From Vondammii sp040505895 (GTDB taxonomy: Bacteria; Pseudomonadota; Gammaproteobacteria; Chromatiales; Chromatiaceae), in assembly GCA_040505895.1 (NCBI GenBank), contig JBEVXU010000011.1:49408-113407 (forward strand): 64,000 nucleotides of DNA. Direction: 5' to 3'. The notes below the pieces were generated by a model. It searched no databases. It was given only the letters and a program-made list of their open reading frames with translations, and had not been told where the DNA came from. Below, in pieces: positions 26,833-36,053 of this stretch. The position numbers and the translations under genes were made by a program. Numbering within the stretch: position 1 is the first letter of the stretch; each line of letters starts with the position of its first letter.

Positions 26833-26889
26833 TAGTGCTCTTCCAAAGGGATGCTGAATCCGTAATTATCACGCTGAAAGAGCACTAGT
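26831..26889 (-). promoter_or_regulatory. inverted repeat spanning cpoB stop and queE start
   Basis: ACTAGTGCTCTT at 26831-26842 is complementary to AAGAGCACTAGT at 26878-26889. In the minus-strand mRNA the 5' arm covers the cpoB stop codon (TAG, 26885-26887) and the 3' arm reaches the queE GTG start (26830-26832). Possible translational control or mRNA processing site. Confidence 0.5.
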
Positions 26890-27766
26890 TCCCTTCGCTG
26901 CTCATCCGCTCCAGCCGTTTTCCGGCAAGACGGTTGGCGGAGGTTCCCGGATAACGTTTAACCAGATCCTGCAGCACCGAACGGGCCTCCGGCCACTGCT
27001 TCTTTTCGTAGAGGATAAAGCCCGACTTCAGCATCGCATCGGGCACTTTCGAACTGGCGGGGTAGAGCTGAAGCACCTTCTGAAACTCTTCCAGGGCCTT
27101 GTCAAAATTCCGTGTGACATAGCTAGCCTCGGCCAGCCAATACTGGGCATTGTCAGCATAATCGCCACCTGGATACCTGGCAAGAAAATCACTGAAAGCA
27201 CGCCCTGCATCGTCATAACGGCGCTGCATCAGCATATTGAAGGCACTGCTATATTCGTCCTTTTCCCCAGCGGGATCAGCCGACGCAGGTGTCCCAGAGG
27301 TAACTTTGGGAGGTAGCGTCATGGCCGGCATTGCCCTGACTGGCTTTACCACTGTGACCGGAGCCGGGGTTGGAGCCGCTGCCGGAGCCGGGGCCTGTCC
27401 AACCGCTGACGGAGAAGCCACCGATGGAGTCACTTTTGAATTGAGCTGAGTATCCGCCGGTGTGGTGGTCGACACCTGGCTTAGGCGCTGATCGACATCA
27501 AGATAGAGATCACGCTGACGCTTTTTCAGCGCATCCATAGCGTGGTTCTGCACCTCAATCTCACCTCTCAGCTGCTGCAGTTCACGCTGCAGGGTATCAA
27601 GCCGTATCACCTGAGTGGATAACGCTTTTACCTTCCGTTCAAGCAGCTGCAGGCGCTGCTCCTGACCCATGCCTCCAGCCGCTACAACAGGAGCTGCAGG
27701 GGCTTGTGCCGCATGCAGAGAGATAACCGGCAACAGCGTGGTGATTACTACAGCGAGTGCTTTCAT
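26885..27766 (-). CDS. cpoB: Tol-Pal system coordinator CpoB (YbgF)
   Basis: Periplasmic TPR protein linking Tol-Pal constriction to septal peptidoglycan synthesis. From the ATG at 27766 it has 293 residues, starting with a signal peptide (MKALAVVITTLLPVISLHA). A trimerising coiled coil follows at about 35-100 (LQLLERKVKALSTQVIRL). Then comes a Pro/Ala-rich linker and three C-terminal TPR repeats (YSSAFNMLMQRRYDDAGRAF, AQYWLAEASYVTRNFDKALE, AMLKSGFILYEKKQWPEARS). A longer frame starts at 27832 inside pal, but the signal peptide fixes the later start. Last gene of the tol-pal operon. Confidence 0.95.
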   Translation of the reverse strand: MKALAVVITTLLPVISLHAAQAPAAPVVAAGGMGQEQRLQLLERKVKALSTQVIRLDTLQRELQQLRGEIEVQNHAMDALKKRQRDLYLDVDQRLSQVSTTTPADTQLNSKVTPSVASPSAVGQAPAPAAAPTPAPVTVVKPVRAMPAMTLPPKVTSGTPASADPAGEKDEYSSAFNMLMQRRYDDAGRAFSDFLARYPGGDYADNAQYWLAEASYVTRNFDKALEEFQKVLQLYPASSKVPDAMLKSGFILYEKKQWPEARSVLQDLVKRYPGTSANRLAGKRLERMSSEGN

Positions 27767-27785
27767 TATCCTAGAATCCGTCTGA

Positions 27786-28328
27786 TCAGTAGGCAAAAAC
27801 AGCACGCCGGTTCTGAGACCAGGAGGCCTCATTGCCCCCGGTTACCGCCGGACGCTCCTCACCATAACTAATGGTAATGATCTGGCTGTCACTCACCCCC
27901 TGGGCCAGCAGTATCTGTCGAACACTGTTAGCGCGTCGCTCACCCAGTGCAATATTGTACTCACGGGAACCGCGCTCATCGGCATGGCCTTCAAGCGTCA
28001 CGGTGATCGCCGGATTAGTCGCCAGGTATTCACCGTGGGCCACCACCACCTGATAGTAGTCTGAGCGCACCTGATCAACATCGTAATCGAAGTAAATTAC
28101 TTTCGTGTAGAGTGGGCTTTCGGGATTCTCCAGTGGGCTACCGCTCCATGCCGGGCGTTCTTCAGCCGCCGACATCGTTGAGCCTTGGCCACCCTCGACC
28201 GCCTCCGTCACCGGCGCCGCTTCGCTACCTGCTGCCTCATCATCGGACATGCCGGGAATGCTCTCACAGCCGGCAAACAGCAGCGCCGATAGCAGTAAAG
28301 GAACCAACTTCAAGGTGCGCAGTTTCAT
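27786..28328 (-). CDS. pal: peptidoglycan-associated lipoprotein Pal
   Basis: Outer-membrane lipoprotein that binds peptidoglycan and TolB. 180 residues with lipobox LLFAGC (Cys20). After an acidic linker comes an OmpA-like domain at about 75-180: VIYFDYDVDQV, then LEGHADERGSREYNIALGERRANSV, which carries the conserved Asp and Arg that bind diaminopimelate. It follows tolB with a two-base gap. Confidence 0.97.
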   Translation of the reverse strand: MKLRTLKLVPLLLSALLFAGCESIPGMSDDEAAGSEAAPVTEAVEGGQGSTMSAAEERPAWSGSPLENPESPLYTKVIYFDYDVDQVRSDYYQVVVAHGEYLATNPAITVTLEGHADERGSREYNIALGERRANSVRQILLAQGVSDSQIITISYGEERPAVTGGNEASWSQNRRAVFAY

Positions 28329-28330
28329 TT

Positions 28331-29635
28331 TTATCTCCTGTTGTTTCGTGCAAAGGGTGACCAGGCGGGTTCACGAACATCACCCACCTGATTAGCAAGA
28401 CGCTGATGAACCCGTCCATCCACAGAGACTGCAGCCAGTTCTCCCTTGCCGCCATTTTTTGTGGCGTAGATGACCATACTGCCATTGGGTGCAAAACTGG
28501 GTGATTCGTCGAGTTCACCGTCACTCAACACCTGTTGACTGCCGCTGGCAAGATCAAGCACGGCAATACGGAACGCGCCGCCACGCCGAGTGACCAGGGT
28601 CAGTAGTTTACCATCTGCGGAGTAGGACGCACGGGCGTTGTAGTTACCTTCAAAGGTCACCCTGCTCACCTTGCCGCCAAAGGAGGGAACACGGTAAATC
28701 TGGGGCCTGCCGCCACGGTCCGAAGTAAATACCAGATAGCGACCGTCGGGCGACCAGGCCGGTTCAGTGTCAATTGCGTAGTGGTTAGTCAGTCGGGCCA
28801 GTGTTTTACGATTGATATCGTAGACATAGATCTCGGGATTGCCATCCTTAGATAGCGTCATCGCCAGTTTGCGGCCGTCCGGCGACCAGGCTGGGGCGCC
28901 ATTGATCCCCTTGAAGGAGGCCACTTTCTGACGCCTTGGGGCATACACCTCCTGAACGTAGATCGACGCCTGCTTGTTCTCCAGGGAGACGTAGGCGATA
29001 CGGCGTCCGTCCGGTGACCAGGCGGGTGACATCAAAGGGTCACTGGAAGTGACCAGAGTCACCGGGTTGATGCCATCGGCATCTGCCATCTTAAGCATCA
29101 CCTGTTGGTCACCACCGGCTTTTCGTGTCGAGGTAACATAGGCGACCCGGGTATCGAACGCTCCCCGCTGACCGGTCAATTTTTCGTAGATGAAATCGGC
29201 GATTTGATGAGCGGTTGAACGCAGGTTCTTAACCGTGGTGGTCATCTCATAACCGGTCAGCTGCTCTCCCTTGAAGACATCAAACAGCTGAAAAAGGATC
29301 CGGTAGCCACCCTCTCCATTGGCCGAAACTTGGCCAACCACCAAGTTATCTATACCCAGCGCCTTCCAGTCACGAAACTCCACCTCTGAATCATTATGTG
29401 GTTGGGCCAACATATCCTTTACCGGCATGGCGCTGAAACGCCCGCTTCGTGCCAGATCATTGCGCACGATTCCGGCGATATCCTCAGCGGGGGGGACGCC
29501 CGGCCCGGTCCAGCCAAACGGCACTACGGCAATGGGCAGGGCACCTTCCGCACCACGGGTGATCTCAATATTCAGTGCCACTGCATTCAGAGAAACGCAC
29601 AGCAGCATCAGTAAGAGTGTCAGTCTAGCTATCAT
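28331..29635 (-). CDS. tolB: Tol-Pal periplasmic beta-propeller protein TolB
   Basis: Periplasmic protein connecting TolA with Pal. 434 residues, usual length. A signal peptide ends near residue 21 (NAVALNIEITRG). The N-terminal domain carries RFSAMPVKDML. A six-bladed propeller from about residue 165 shows repeated PAWSPDGRRIAYVS-type blade motifs. Nine bases after tolA. Confidence 0.97.
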   Translation of the reverse strand: MIARLTLLLMLLCVSLNAVALNIEITRGAEGALPIAVVPFGWTGPGVPPAEDIAGIVRNDLARSGRFSAMPVKDMLAQPHNDSEVEFRDWKALGIDNLVVGQVSANGEGGYRILFQLFDVFKGEQLTGYEMTTTVKNLRSTAHQIADFIYEKLTGQRGAFDTRVAYVTSTRKAGGDQQVMLKMADADGINPVTLVTSSDPLMSPAWSPDGRRIAYVSLENKQASIYVQEVYAPRRQKVASFKGINGAPAWSPDGRKLAMTLSKDGNPEIYVYDINRKTLARLTNHYAIDTEPAWSPDGRYLVFTSDRGGRPQIYRVPSFGGKVSRVTFEGNYNARASYSADGKLLTLVTRRGGAFRIAVLDLASGSQQVLSDGELDESPSFAPNGSMVIYATKNGGKGELAAVSVDGRVHQRLANQVGDVREPAWSPFARNNRR

Positions 29636-29643
29636 CTTTTTAT

Positions 29644-30588
29644 CTATCTTGATTGTGATGGATCGAATACAAATGTGTGTTCACGAAAATCAGGGTAATT
29701 TCTCAACTCCGGTGTACTGGGCATCGGCAGTGGCTCCGACTTCCTGACGGCGGTCTCCACCGAACGATCAAAGGCCGTATCGCCACTGGACTTGACCACC
29801 TGGGCCAGGAGTACTGCGCCACTGACACCGAGTCGCACCCTGACGGTGCACTTCAGCCCCTTCTCCACCGCTCCCGGCATGTAGACCCAGTTATCGGCAA
29901 CCTTGTTGAAGATCGCCGCCCTCACCGACATCCCTTCACGAGCAAACTGCTCCTGCCGCATCTTCGCCTGCAGTTCCGCTTCCCTCGCCTGACGAGCTGC
30001 TTCGGCTTTACGCTTTGCCGCTTCAGCCGCCTTGCGTTTGGACTCTGCCGCTTTGCGCTGCTTCTCCTGTTCAGCCTTCTTCTTTGCCGCGGCTGCTTTG
30101 CGCTTTTTCTCAGCCGCCAGCTTCTGCGCTTTCTCTTTCGCCTTGCGCTTAGTCTCCAACGCCTTGCGTTTTTTCTCATCAGCCTTGCGCTTCTTCTCCG
30201 CCGCAAGACGTTTGGCCTTAGCCGCTTTTTTCTGCTTTGCTTCTTTTACTGCTTTGGTCTCGGCCGCCTTACGTTTCTTTTCGAGATCGGCGAGGCGTTT
30301 TTTCTCTTTCTGCTGCTTTTTCTTCAGGTTGGCCAACTGCTGCTCTTCCTTGCGTTTGGCGGCATCATGTTTTTTCTTTTTCTCTGCCTCAGCCTGTTTC
30401 AGCTTCTCAACTTCAGCATTGACCTTGGCCTGATCAACCACCCGCGCCTGCACCACCTCAACCACTGATTTCGGTTGCTGCGGTTTCTTCAGCCAATCAA
30501 CACCTACCAGCATGAAGAGAACAATCACCAGATGCATAGCCAAGGCGATAACAACCGCCGCAGGATTGCGTTTAAAAATCTCAATCAT
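29644..30588 (-). CDS. tolA: inner-membrane spanning protein TolA
   Basis: Links the TolQR motor in the inner membrane to TolB and Pal. 314 residues. TM helix is at about 11-30 (VVIALAMHLVIVLFMLVGV), a very Lys/Ala-rich helical stalk covers about 60-215, and the C-terminal globular domain from about 220 ends DFREHTFVFDPSQSR. The repetitive stalk makes long open frames on the opposite strand, which are artefacts. Eight bases follow the tolR stop. Confidence 0.95.
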   Translation of the reverse strand: MIEIFKRNPAAVVIALAMHLVIVLFMLVGVDWLKKPQQPKSVVEVVQARVVDQAKVNAEVEKLKQAEAEKKKKHDAAKRKEEQQLANLKKKQQKEKKRLADLEKKRKAAETKAVKEAKQKKAAKAKRLAAEKKRKADEKKRKALETKRKAKEKAQKLAAEKKRKAAAAKKKAEQEKQRKAAESKRKAAEAAKRKAEAARQAREAELQAKMRQEQFAREGMSVRAAIFNKVADNWVYMPGAVEKGLKCTVRVRLGVSGAVLLAQVVKSSGDTAFDRSVETAVRKSEPLPMPSTPELRNYPDFREHTFVFDPSQSR

Positions 30589-30595
30589 TTAACTG

Positions 30596-31057
30596 CTAGT
30601 GCTCCGGCGGCTCGGTAATCAGGCCCACATTCGGTACACCGGCAGACTGCAGCAGCACCATCGCCGACACCACGCTGCCGTAGTCAACATTGTGATCGCC
30701 CTTCACCATGACCGGGGTCTTGGGTTTGTAAGTGAGAACAGCTCTTACCCGGGTCACCAGGGTCTGCTCATCCACCGGGTTGTTCTTGCCCTCGCCCACA
30801 TCGATAAACAGATCACCATTGGCCTTTACCGAGACAATAACAGGGTCGTCCATCTCCGGCGGCAGAGGTTCGGCATCCGCCACGGGCAGATCCACATTGA
30901 CCCCCTGGGTCAGCAGTGGCGCGGTGATCATAAAGATCACCAGCAGCACCAACATCACATCGATATAGGGGACCACATTGATCTCCGCCATCGGCTTGCG
31001 GCGATTTTTGCGCTGACGACTCACCGAAGCCTCCACCCCAAGGCCGACAAGCGACAC
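30596..31057 (-). CDS. tolR: Tol-Pal motor subunit TolR
   Basis: ExbD/TolR-family proton-channel partner. 153 residues with a single TM at about 28-48 carrying the conserved Asp in PYIDVMLVLLVIFMITAP, then a periplasmic domain. Lies 12 bases after tolQ. The N-terminal extension of about 20 basic residues is slightly longer than in E. coli. Confidence 0.96.
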   Translation of the reverse strand: MSLVGLGVEASVSRQRKNRRKPMAEINVVPYIDVMLVLLVIFMITAPLLTQGVNVDLPVADAEPLPPEMDDPVIVSVKANGDLFIDVGEGKNNPVDEQTLVTRVRAVLTYKPKTPVMVKGDHNVDYGSVVSAMVLLQSAGVPNVGLITEPPEH

Positions 31058-31069
31058 TCTACGGCGAGA

Positions 31070-31744
31070 TCAAACATGGGCCTGGCGCTGCAGAATGCTG
31101 GTGAATTCATCAAGAAAATCTTCATAACGATTATTGAGCTTCTCAACATCGTGTGAGTAACGGTTATAGGCGACTACCGCAGGGATGGCGGCAAAAAGCC
31201 CCATGGCGGTGGCAACCAGTGCCTCGGCAATACCCGGGGCGACCAGAGAGAGCGTCGCCTGCTTGACGTTACCCAGGGCGATAAAGGCGTTCATTATGCC
31301 CCAGACGGTGCCGAACAGGCCGACATAGGGGCTTACCGAACCTACTGTAGCGAGGAAGGAGAGGTTACTCTCCAGCCCGTCCATCTCCCGGCTCAGCGCT
31401 ACGTGCATGGAGCGGCGGGCACCTTCGACCACCGCCATCGGTTCAATGTCAGTACTCTTTTTCAGGCGGGCAAATTCACGAAAACCGGCGTGGAAGATAT
31501 TGGCCAGTCCGGTAGCATCGGCACTCTCCCGATCAACCGCATGGTAAAGCTCACCGAGATCCCCACCCGACCAGAAGCGCTGCTCAAAACTGTCGGCTGT
31601 GGTACGCGCCCGCTTGAGTACCCGCGCCCGGTCAAACACCATGCTCCAGGAGACGATGGAGGCGAGTAGCAGTATCGCCATCACCAACTGCACCAGAGGA
31701 CTGGCACCCGCCACCAGATCGATAAATGAGAGCTCAGGGGCCAT
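31070..31744 (-). CDS. tolQ: Tol-Pal motor subunit TolQ
   Basis: MotA/TolQ/ExbB family proton channel subunit. 224 residues with three TM segments: about 14-36, then a pair at about 130-155 and 170-195. The conserved GTVWGIMNAF and APGIAEALVATAMGLFAAIPAVVAYN blocks are present. It overlaps ybgC by 11 bases, the normal order of the operon. Confidence 0.97.
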   Translation of the reverse strand: MAPELSFIDLVAGASPLVQLVMAILLLASIVSWSMVFDRARVLKRARTTADSFEQRFWSGGDLGELYHAVDRESADATGLANIFHAGFREFARLKKSTDIEPMAVVEGARRSMHVALSREMDGLESNLSFLATVGSVSPYVGLFGTVWGIMNAFIALGNVKQATLSLVAPGIAEALVATAMGLFAAIPAVVAYNRYSHDVEKLNNRYEDFLDEFTSILQRQAHV

Positions 31745-32141
31745 CGTTGATCAACTCCAAAATAGTTGCCGGAAGAGAGACAGGCCGGAAACGGACAGCA
31801 TCGAGGGCAGCCACCTGCACCTCGCCACGGCACAACGCCTGGCCGTCAGCCATCCTAATCTCCTGTTGAAAGGTCAAACTGGCTCTCCCCTGTTTACTGA
31901 TACTTGCACTGACCAGCAACTCGTCATTGAAACGGGCCGGCCGCAGATAATCCACAGATACCCGACGGACAGCAAACAGGATGCCCTCTTTTTCCAGAAG
32001 TTCATCTTGTTCAAAACCCAGCTGCCGCAGCCACTCAGTACGTGCCCGCTCCATGAATTTTAGATAATTGGCGTAGTAGACCACGCCGCCGGAGTCGGTA
32101 TCCTCATAGTAGACCCGTACCGGCCAGATAAATTCCATCAT
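31734..32141 (-). CDS. ybgC: acyl-CoA thioesterase YbgC
   Basis: Cytoplasmic hot-dog fold thioesterase encoded first in the tol-pal operon. 135 residues. The signature YYEDTDSGGVVYYANYLKFMERARTEWL near residues 9-36 contains the catalytic Asp. Its exact role in Tol-Pal function is not settled. The 177 bases upstream to ruvB hold no gene and may contain the tol promoter. Confidence 0.95.
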   Translation of the reverse strand: MMEFIWPVRVYYEDTDSGGVVYYANYLKFMERARTEWLRQLGFEQDELLEKEGILFAVRRVSVDYLRPARFNDELLVSASISKQGRASLTFQQEIRMADGQALCRGEVQVAALDAVRFRPVSLPATILELINDGP

Positions 32142-32318
32142 AAATAGCTACAAGTTAACGTGATCATTTGCCCAGACCTGTAATCGGCTCTTTGGCACCA
32201 ACAATCTCTCAATATTTGTTAGGTGAGAAAAACTCAGCCCAACCTAAAAGCTGTATGACTACAACCACCACCCACACATGATCCCAGGACGGAGGCGCGA
32301 CCCACCCACCACCCCATC

Positions 32319-33368
32319 TTAATCCTCGAACGGCCCCCCCGCCCTTGGCATACTACCGCTACCATCCTCTTTTGGCTGAAGGCCGAAGTGGATATAAGCC
32401 GCCTTAGTGGCGGTTCGTCCACGAGGGGTACGCATCATAAATCCCTGCTGAATCAGATAGGGTTCAATGACATCCTCAATGGTGCCACGCTCCTCTCCAA
32501 TCGCCGCCGCAAGACTATCTACACCCACGGGACCGCCATCGAACTTTTTGATCATTGCCGACAGCAGCTTGCGATCCATAATATCAAAACCGTTACCGTC
32601 CACCTTCAACATACCAAGGGCGCTGTCAGCAACTTGTGAGGTGATCTCCCCATTAACCTTCACTTGGGCATAATCGCGCACCCTCCGCAGCAGGCGGTTG
32701 GCAATGCGAGGGGTGCCGCGGGAACGACAGGCGATCTCCTGAGCGCCCGCCATATCGGTCACTATATTGAGTATCTCAGACGAGCGACCGACGATATGAG
32801 TGAGATCCTTAGTGGAGTAGAACTCCAGGCGCTGAACGATACCGAAGCGATCACGCAGAGGCGAAGTCAGCAGACCGGCGCGGGTGGTGGCACCAATCAG
32901 GGTAAAAGGGGGCAGATCGAGTTTGATCGAACGCGCAGCCGGACCCTCACCAATCATAATATCGAGCTGGTAGTCCTCCATGGCGGGATAAAGCACCTCC
33001 TCCACCACCGGGCTGAGACGGTGAATCTCATCGATGAAGAGCACATCATGAGGCTCCAGGTTGGTCAGCAGTGCGGCAAGATCACCGGGCTTCTCCAGTA
33101 CCGGGCCGGATGTCTGGCGCAGGTTGACCCCCATCTCATTGGCGATGATATGGGCCAGAGTGGTCTTGCCCAGCCCCGGCGGGCCAAAGATCAACACATG
33201 ATCCAACGCCTCCTCACGGGCACGGGCGGCAGAGATAAAGATCTCCATCTGCTCCCGCACCACCGGCTGACCGACATAGTCGGTGAGCTGTTTGGGACGG
33301 ATCGCCCGATCCATCACCACATCATCCGACGCGGCCTGGGGGCTGATTATTCTGTCGACCTCACTCAT
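32319..33368 (-). CDS. ruvB: Holliday junction branch migration ATPase RuvB
   Basis: AAA+ motor of the RuvABC resolvasome. 349 residues with Walker A FGPPGLGKTTLAH, Walker B LFIDEIHRLSP, sensor block GATTRAGLLTSPLRDRFG and arginine finger region RSRGTPRIANRLLRRVRDYAQ. A C-terminal winged helix contains the QQGFMMRTPRGR motif. Follows ruvA after two bases. Confidence 0.98.
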   Translation of the reverse strand: MSEVDRIISPQAASDDVVMDRAIRPKQLTDYVGQPVVREQMEIFISAARAREEALDHVLIFGPPGLGKTTLAHIIANEMGVNLRQTSGPVLEKPGDLAALLTNLEPHDVLFIDEIHRLSPVVEEVLYPAMEDYQLDIMIGEGPAARSIKLDLPPFTLIGATTRAGLLTSPLRDRFGIVQRLEFYSTKDLTHIVGRSSEILNIVTDMAGAQEIACRSRGTPRIANRLLRRVRDYAQVKVNGEITSQVADSALGMLKVDGNGFDIMDRKLLSAMIKKFDGGPVGVDSLAAAIGEERGTIEDVIEPYLIQQGFMMRTPRGRTATKAAYIHFGLQPKEDGSGSMPRAGGPFED

Positions 33369-33370
33369 CT

Positions 33371-33982
33371 CTATTTCATCACCATGGCTTTCAACGCTTG
33401 ACGGATAATTTCCTCACTTGAGAGCCCCTCACTCTCCACCAAGCGCACCATCCTGGCGGCATCGTTGGGCTTATAGCCCAGTGCTACCAGTGCACCTACT
33501 GCATCCGAGACAGGGTTATCCGCCACGACTACCGAAGATAATGCAGAGGGCCTGGCGACAGCATTGCCACCCAACTCCAGCTTCGCCAATCGATCGCGCA
33601 TCTCCACGATCAGCCGCTCGGCAGTCTTTTTTCCGATACCCGGCAGGCGTGTCAGTGCAGTAATGTCATCATTCTGAATACAGATGGAGAACTCATCCGC
33701 GTTCATCCCCGAGAGGATTGCCAGCGCCACCTTTGCGCCGACACCACTGACCTTCAGCAGGGCGCGAAACAGCACCCGTTCCGACTCATTGGCGAAACCG
33801 TAAAGTACATGAGCATCGTCACGAATCGCCAAGTGGGTAAAGAGGGTGACCTTCTCTCCTTGTGCAGGAAGATCGTAGAAAGTCGACATCGGTGCTTCCA
33901 ACTCGTAGCCGACACCATTCACATCCAGCATCAGAAACGGCGGCTGTTTATAGGCAATAGCACCGGAAAGCCGCCCTATCAT
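33371..33982 (-). CDS. ruvA: Holliday junction binding protein RuvA
   Basis: Four-way junction-binding tetramer that loads RuvB. 203 residues from the ATG at 33982 (MIGRLSGAI); three further upstream codons are open but not needed. The OB-fold domain, two helix-hairpin-helix motifs (VSGVGAKVALAIL, LPGIGKKTAERLIVEM) and the C-terminal RuvB-binding domain (AVGALVALGYKPNDAARMV) are all visible. Overlaps ruvC by four bases. Confidence 0.97.
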   Translation of the reverse strand: MIGRLSGAIAYKQPPFLMLDVNGVGYELEAPMSTFYDLPAQGEKVTLFTHLAIRDDAHVLYGFANESERVLFRALLKVSGVGAKVALAILSGMNADEFSICIQNDDITALTRLPGIGKKTAERLIVEMRDRLAKLELGGNAVARPSALSSVVVADNPVSDAVGALVALGYKPNDAARMVRLVESEGLSSEEIIRQALKAMVMK

Positions 33983-34485
33983 CGCCCCCACCCCTTCGCC
34001 TGTTGCAGAAGCCGCATGGTGCTGTTGGAGTGGGCGTGGCTGATCGCTATGGCCAAAGCATCCGACTGATCCTCAGCCAACTTTTCGTCAAGAGAAAGTA
34101 GCTGTTTTACCATGTGCTGCACCTGATCTTTGGTGGCAGCACCTGAGCCCACCACCGCCTGTTTAATCATCCTCGGGGTATATTCAAACACTTCGATACC
34201 GGCCACTACAGAGGCACAGATCGCGGCACCCCGTGCCTGGCCCAACTTCAGCGCCGACGAGGGATTTTTTGAGACAAACACCTGCTCTATCGCCATCTCA
34301 TCCGGCTGATACTCGGCGATAATCTCTGCCAGGCGAAGGTATATCTCCCCCAGGCGCAGGGGAAAATTATCACCCTGAAGACGAATGCAACCACTGGTGA
34401 TGTGCACACTGCGATCACCATTACTCTCGATAATCCCAAAACCGGTCACCCGTGAGCCGGGATCGATGCCGAGAATTCGTTTCAT
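33979..34485 (-). CDS. ruvC: Holliday junction resolvase RuvC
   Basis: Endonuclease that resolves Holliday junctions. 168 residues. RNase H-fold catalytic acids: Asp7 in ILGIDPGSRVTG, the Glu in MAIEQVFVSKNP, and the paired Asp in EDQSDALAIAISHAH. Four-base overlaps with both yebC and ruvA. Confidence 0.97.
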   Translation of the reverse strand: MKRILGIDPGSRVTGFGIIESNGDRSVHITSGCIRLQGDNFPLRLGEIYLRLAEIIAEYQPDEMAIEQVFVSKNPSSALKLGQARGAAICASVVAGIEVFEYTPRMIKQAVVGSGAATKDQVQHMVKQLLSLDEKLAEDQSDALAIAISHAHSNSTMRLLQQAKGWGR

Positions 34486-35231
34486 CCGTCGAGGGCTTCC
34501 ATAATCTCGTCTGAAATATCGGCATTGGTGTAGACATCCTGGACATCATCAAGATCTTCCAATACGTCGACCATCCGCAGCAGCTTCTCCGCCATATCAT
34601 GATCCAGCTCTGCCAGCGTGGAGGCGCTAAAGGTCACCTCAGCATTATCCGGCTCGAGACCGGCGGCGATGATGGCATCTTTAACGCCGGCAAATTCATC
34701 CGGATCTGTTATCACATCCACCGAACCATCGCCATGGGTGACCACATCCTCGGCACCCGCCTCAAGAGCGGCGTCCATCACTGTATTTTCATCGATACCC
34801 GGTGCGAAGCTAATGATCCCCTGCTTGCTGAACATATAGGCAACCGAGCCATCGGTACCCAGGTTGCCACCGGCCTTAGTGAAGGCGTGGCGCACCTCGG
34901 AGGCGGTACGGTTGCGATTGTCTGTCATGCAGTCGACGATAACCGCCGTACCGCCGGCACCGTAGCCTTCATAGCGCAACTCTTCATAGCTATCCATATC
35001 GTCGCTGCCTGCACCGCGCTTGATCGCACGATCGGTGGTATCTTTCGGCACATTAGCGCCGTTGGCCTTGTCCACCGCCAGACGCAGACGGGGGTTGGCC
35101 TCGATATCACCACCACCCCCTTTCGCCGCCACCGTCACTTCCCGCAACAGCTTGGTCCAGATCTTTCCGCGCTTTTTGTCGTTAGCCGCCTTCTTATGCT
35201 TGATGTTGGCCCATTTACTGTGTCCAGCCAT
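34482..35231 (-). CDS. yebC: YebC/TACO1-family protein
   Basis: 249 residues from MAGHSKWANIKHKKAANDKKRGK, the family's invariant start; two upstream codons are ignored. YebC proteins are translation- or transcription-associated factors: TACO1-type members help ribosomes through difficult motifs, others are reported as DNA-binding regulators. The standard linkage yebC-ruvC is kept here with a four-base overlap. Confidence 0.96.
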   Translation of the reverse strand: MAGHSKWANIKHKKAANDKKRGKIWTKLLREVTVAAKGGGGDIEANPRLRLAVDKANGANVPKDTTDRAIKRGAGSDDMDSYEELRYEGYGAGGTAVIVDCMTDNRNRTASEVRHAFTKAGGNLGTDGSVAYMFSKQGIISFAPGIDENTVMDAALEAGAEDVVTHGDGSVDVITDPDEFAGVKDAIIAAGLEPDNAEVTFSASTLAELDHDMAEKLLRMVDVLEDLDDVQDVYTNADISDEIMEALDG

Positions 35232-35277
35232 GATCACCCTCTCAGTTTTCAGTTGGGCGTGAGTTTACCACTCCAGG

Positions 35278-35937
35278 TCATCCGTGGGTAAGTAATGCTC
35301 TCTTCAAGAAGTGCCCCTTGTGGAGAAAGGAGATAACCTCCGCCGCAACCGTGGGGGAAAAAAGCATCGCGGTGTGCCCCACCTCCACGTGGGTAGTATC
35401 TACGGCACCAACCAGTTCAGTCTCTGCCACGGCAACGGTGCCATCACCGCTGTCACCCAAGCCGCCGATCAGGCGGCCTATCCCAATATTATGGGTACCT
35501 ACAACACTCCCCAACTCCCGCTCACCCTGCCAGGCGGGCACCCCTCCCAGCAGACCACGGTCTACACTCCGGCCCAATAACGGAGCCATCCATGGGCGTT
35601 CAGACATCTTTTTTGCCACCCCACTGCCCCGTACCGGAGAGCCCAACAACACCACCCGCCCCGGTGGCAGGTCATGAAAATGATGATACAGGTGGAGCAA
35701 CACCACACCCCCAAGACTGTGGGCCACCAAGTGAAGCCGTTGCGCCCCCACCCCCCGGATAAACCGGGCCAGTTTTCGCGCATTCACCATCGGCGTTTCA
35801 TTCACTGAATGGTAGTTGAAATAGTGGACCGAATAGCCTTCAGCAGAGAGACGCCCCCCCAGACGACGCATCATCAGCCCAGTCATCCAGATACCGTGTA
35901 TCAAGACCACATGCTCCCTCTGCTCAACTTTTTTCAA
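35278..35937 (-). CDS. alpha/beta hydrolase, triacylglycerol-lipase/PGAP1-like
   Basis: 219 residues, no signal peptide, so cytoplasmic as read. Oxyanion region VVLIHGIWMTG at about 10-20 and nucleophile elbow VAHSLGGVV (Ser95 region) are intact. An acid and His can be proposed at GDGTVAVAET and THVEVGHTAM. The family includes short-chain esterases and PGAP1-like hydrolases; the substrate cannot be told. It lies 46 bases upstream of yebC on the same strand and is divergent from the HDOD gene, whose start region it touches. Confidence 0.8.
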   Translation of the reverse strand: MKKVEQREHVVLIHGIWMTGLMMRRLGGRLSAEGYSVHYFNYHSVNETPMVNARKLARFIRGVGAQRLHLVAHSLGGVVLLHLYHHFHDLPPGRVVLLGSPVRGSGVAKKMSERPWMAPLLGRSVDRGLLGGVPAWQGERELGSVVGTHNIGIGRLIGGLGDSGDGTVAVAETELVGAVDTTHVEVGHTAMLFSPTVAAEVISFLHKGHFLKRALLTHG

Positions 35938-36053
35938 TGTGCACTCCTTTTCGCTATTATCTAAAGATACGCGAGCATAGGCCGAAGCTAAATAGCAGTG
36001 GCATGAAAATAAATCGCAGTGCTACTCACTCGACAGGAGAGGAAACCGCAGTA

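Noticed and set aside
29677..30468. 263-codon frame on the plus strand opposite tolA
   Set aside because: A shadow of the Lys/Ala-rich TolA stalk; gives a Leu/Phe low-complexity product.
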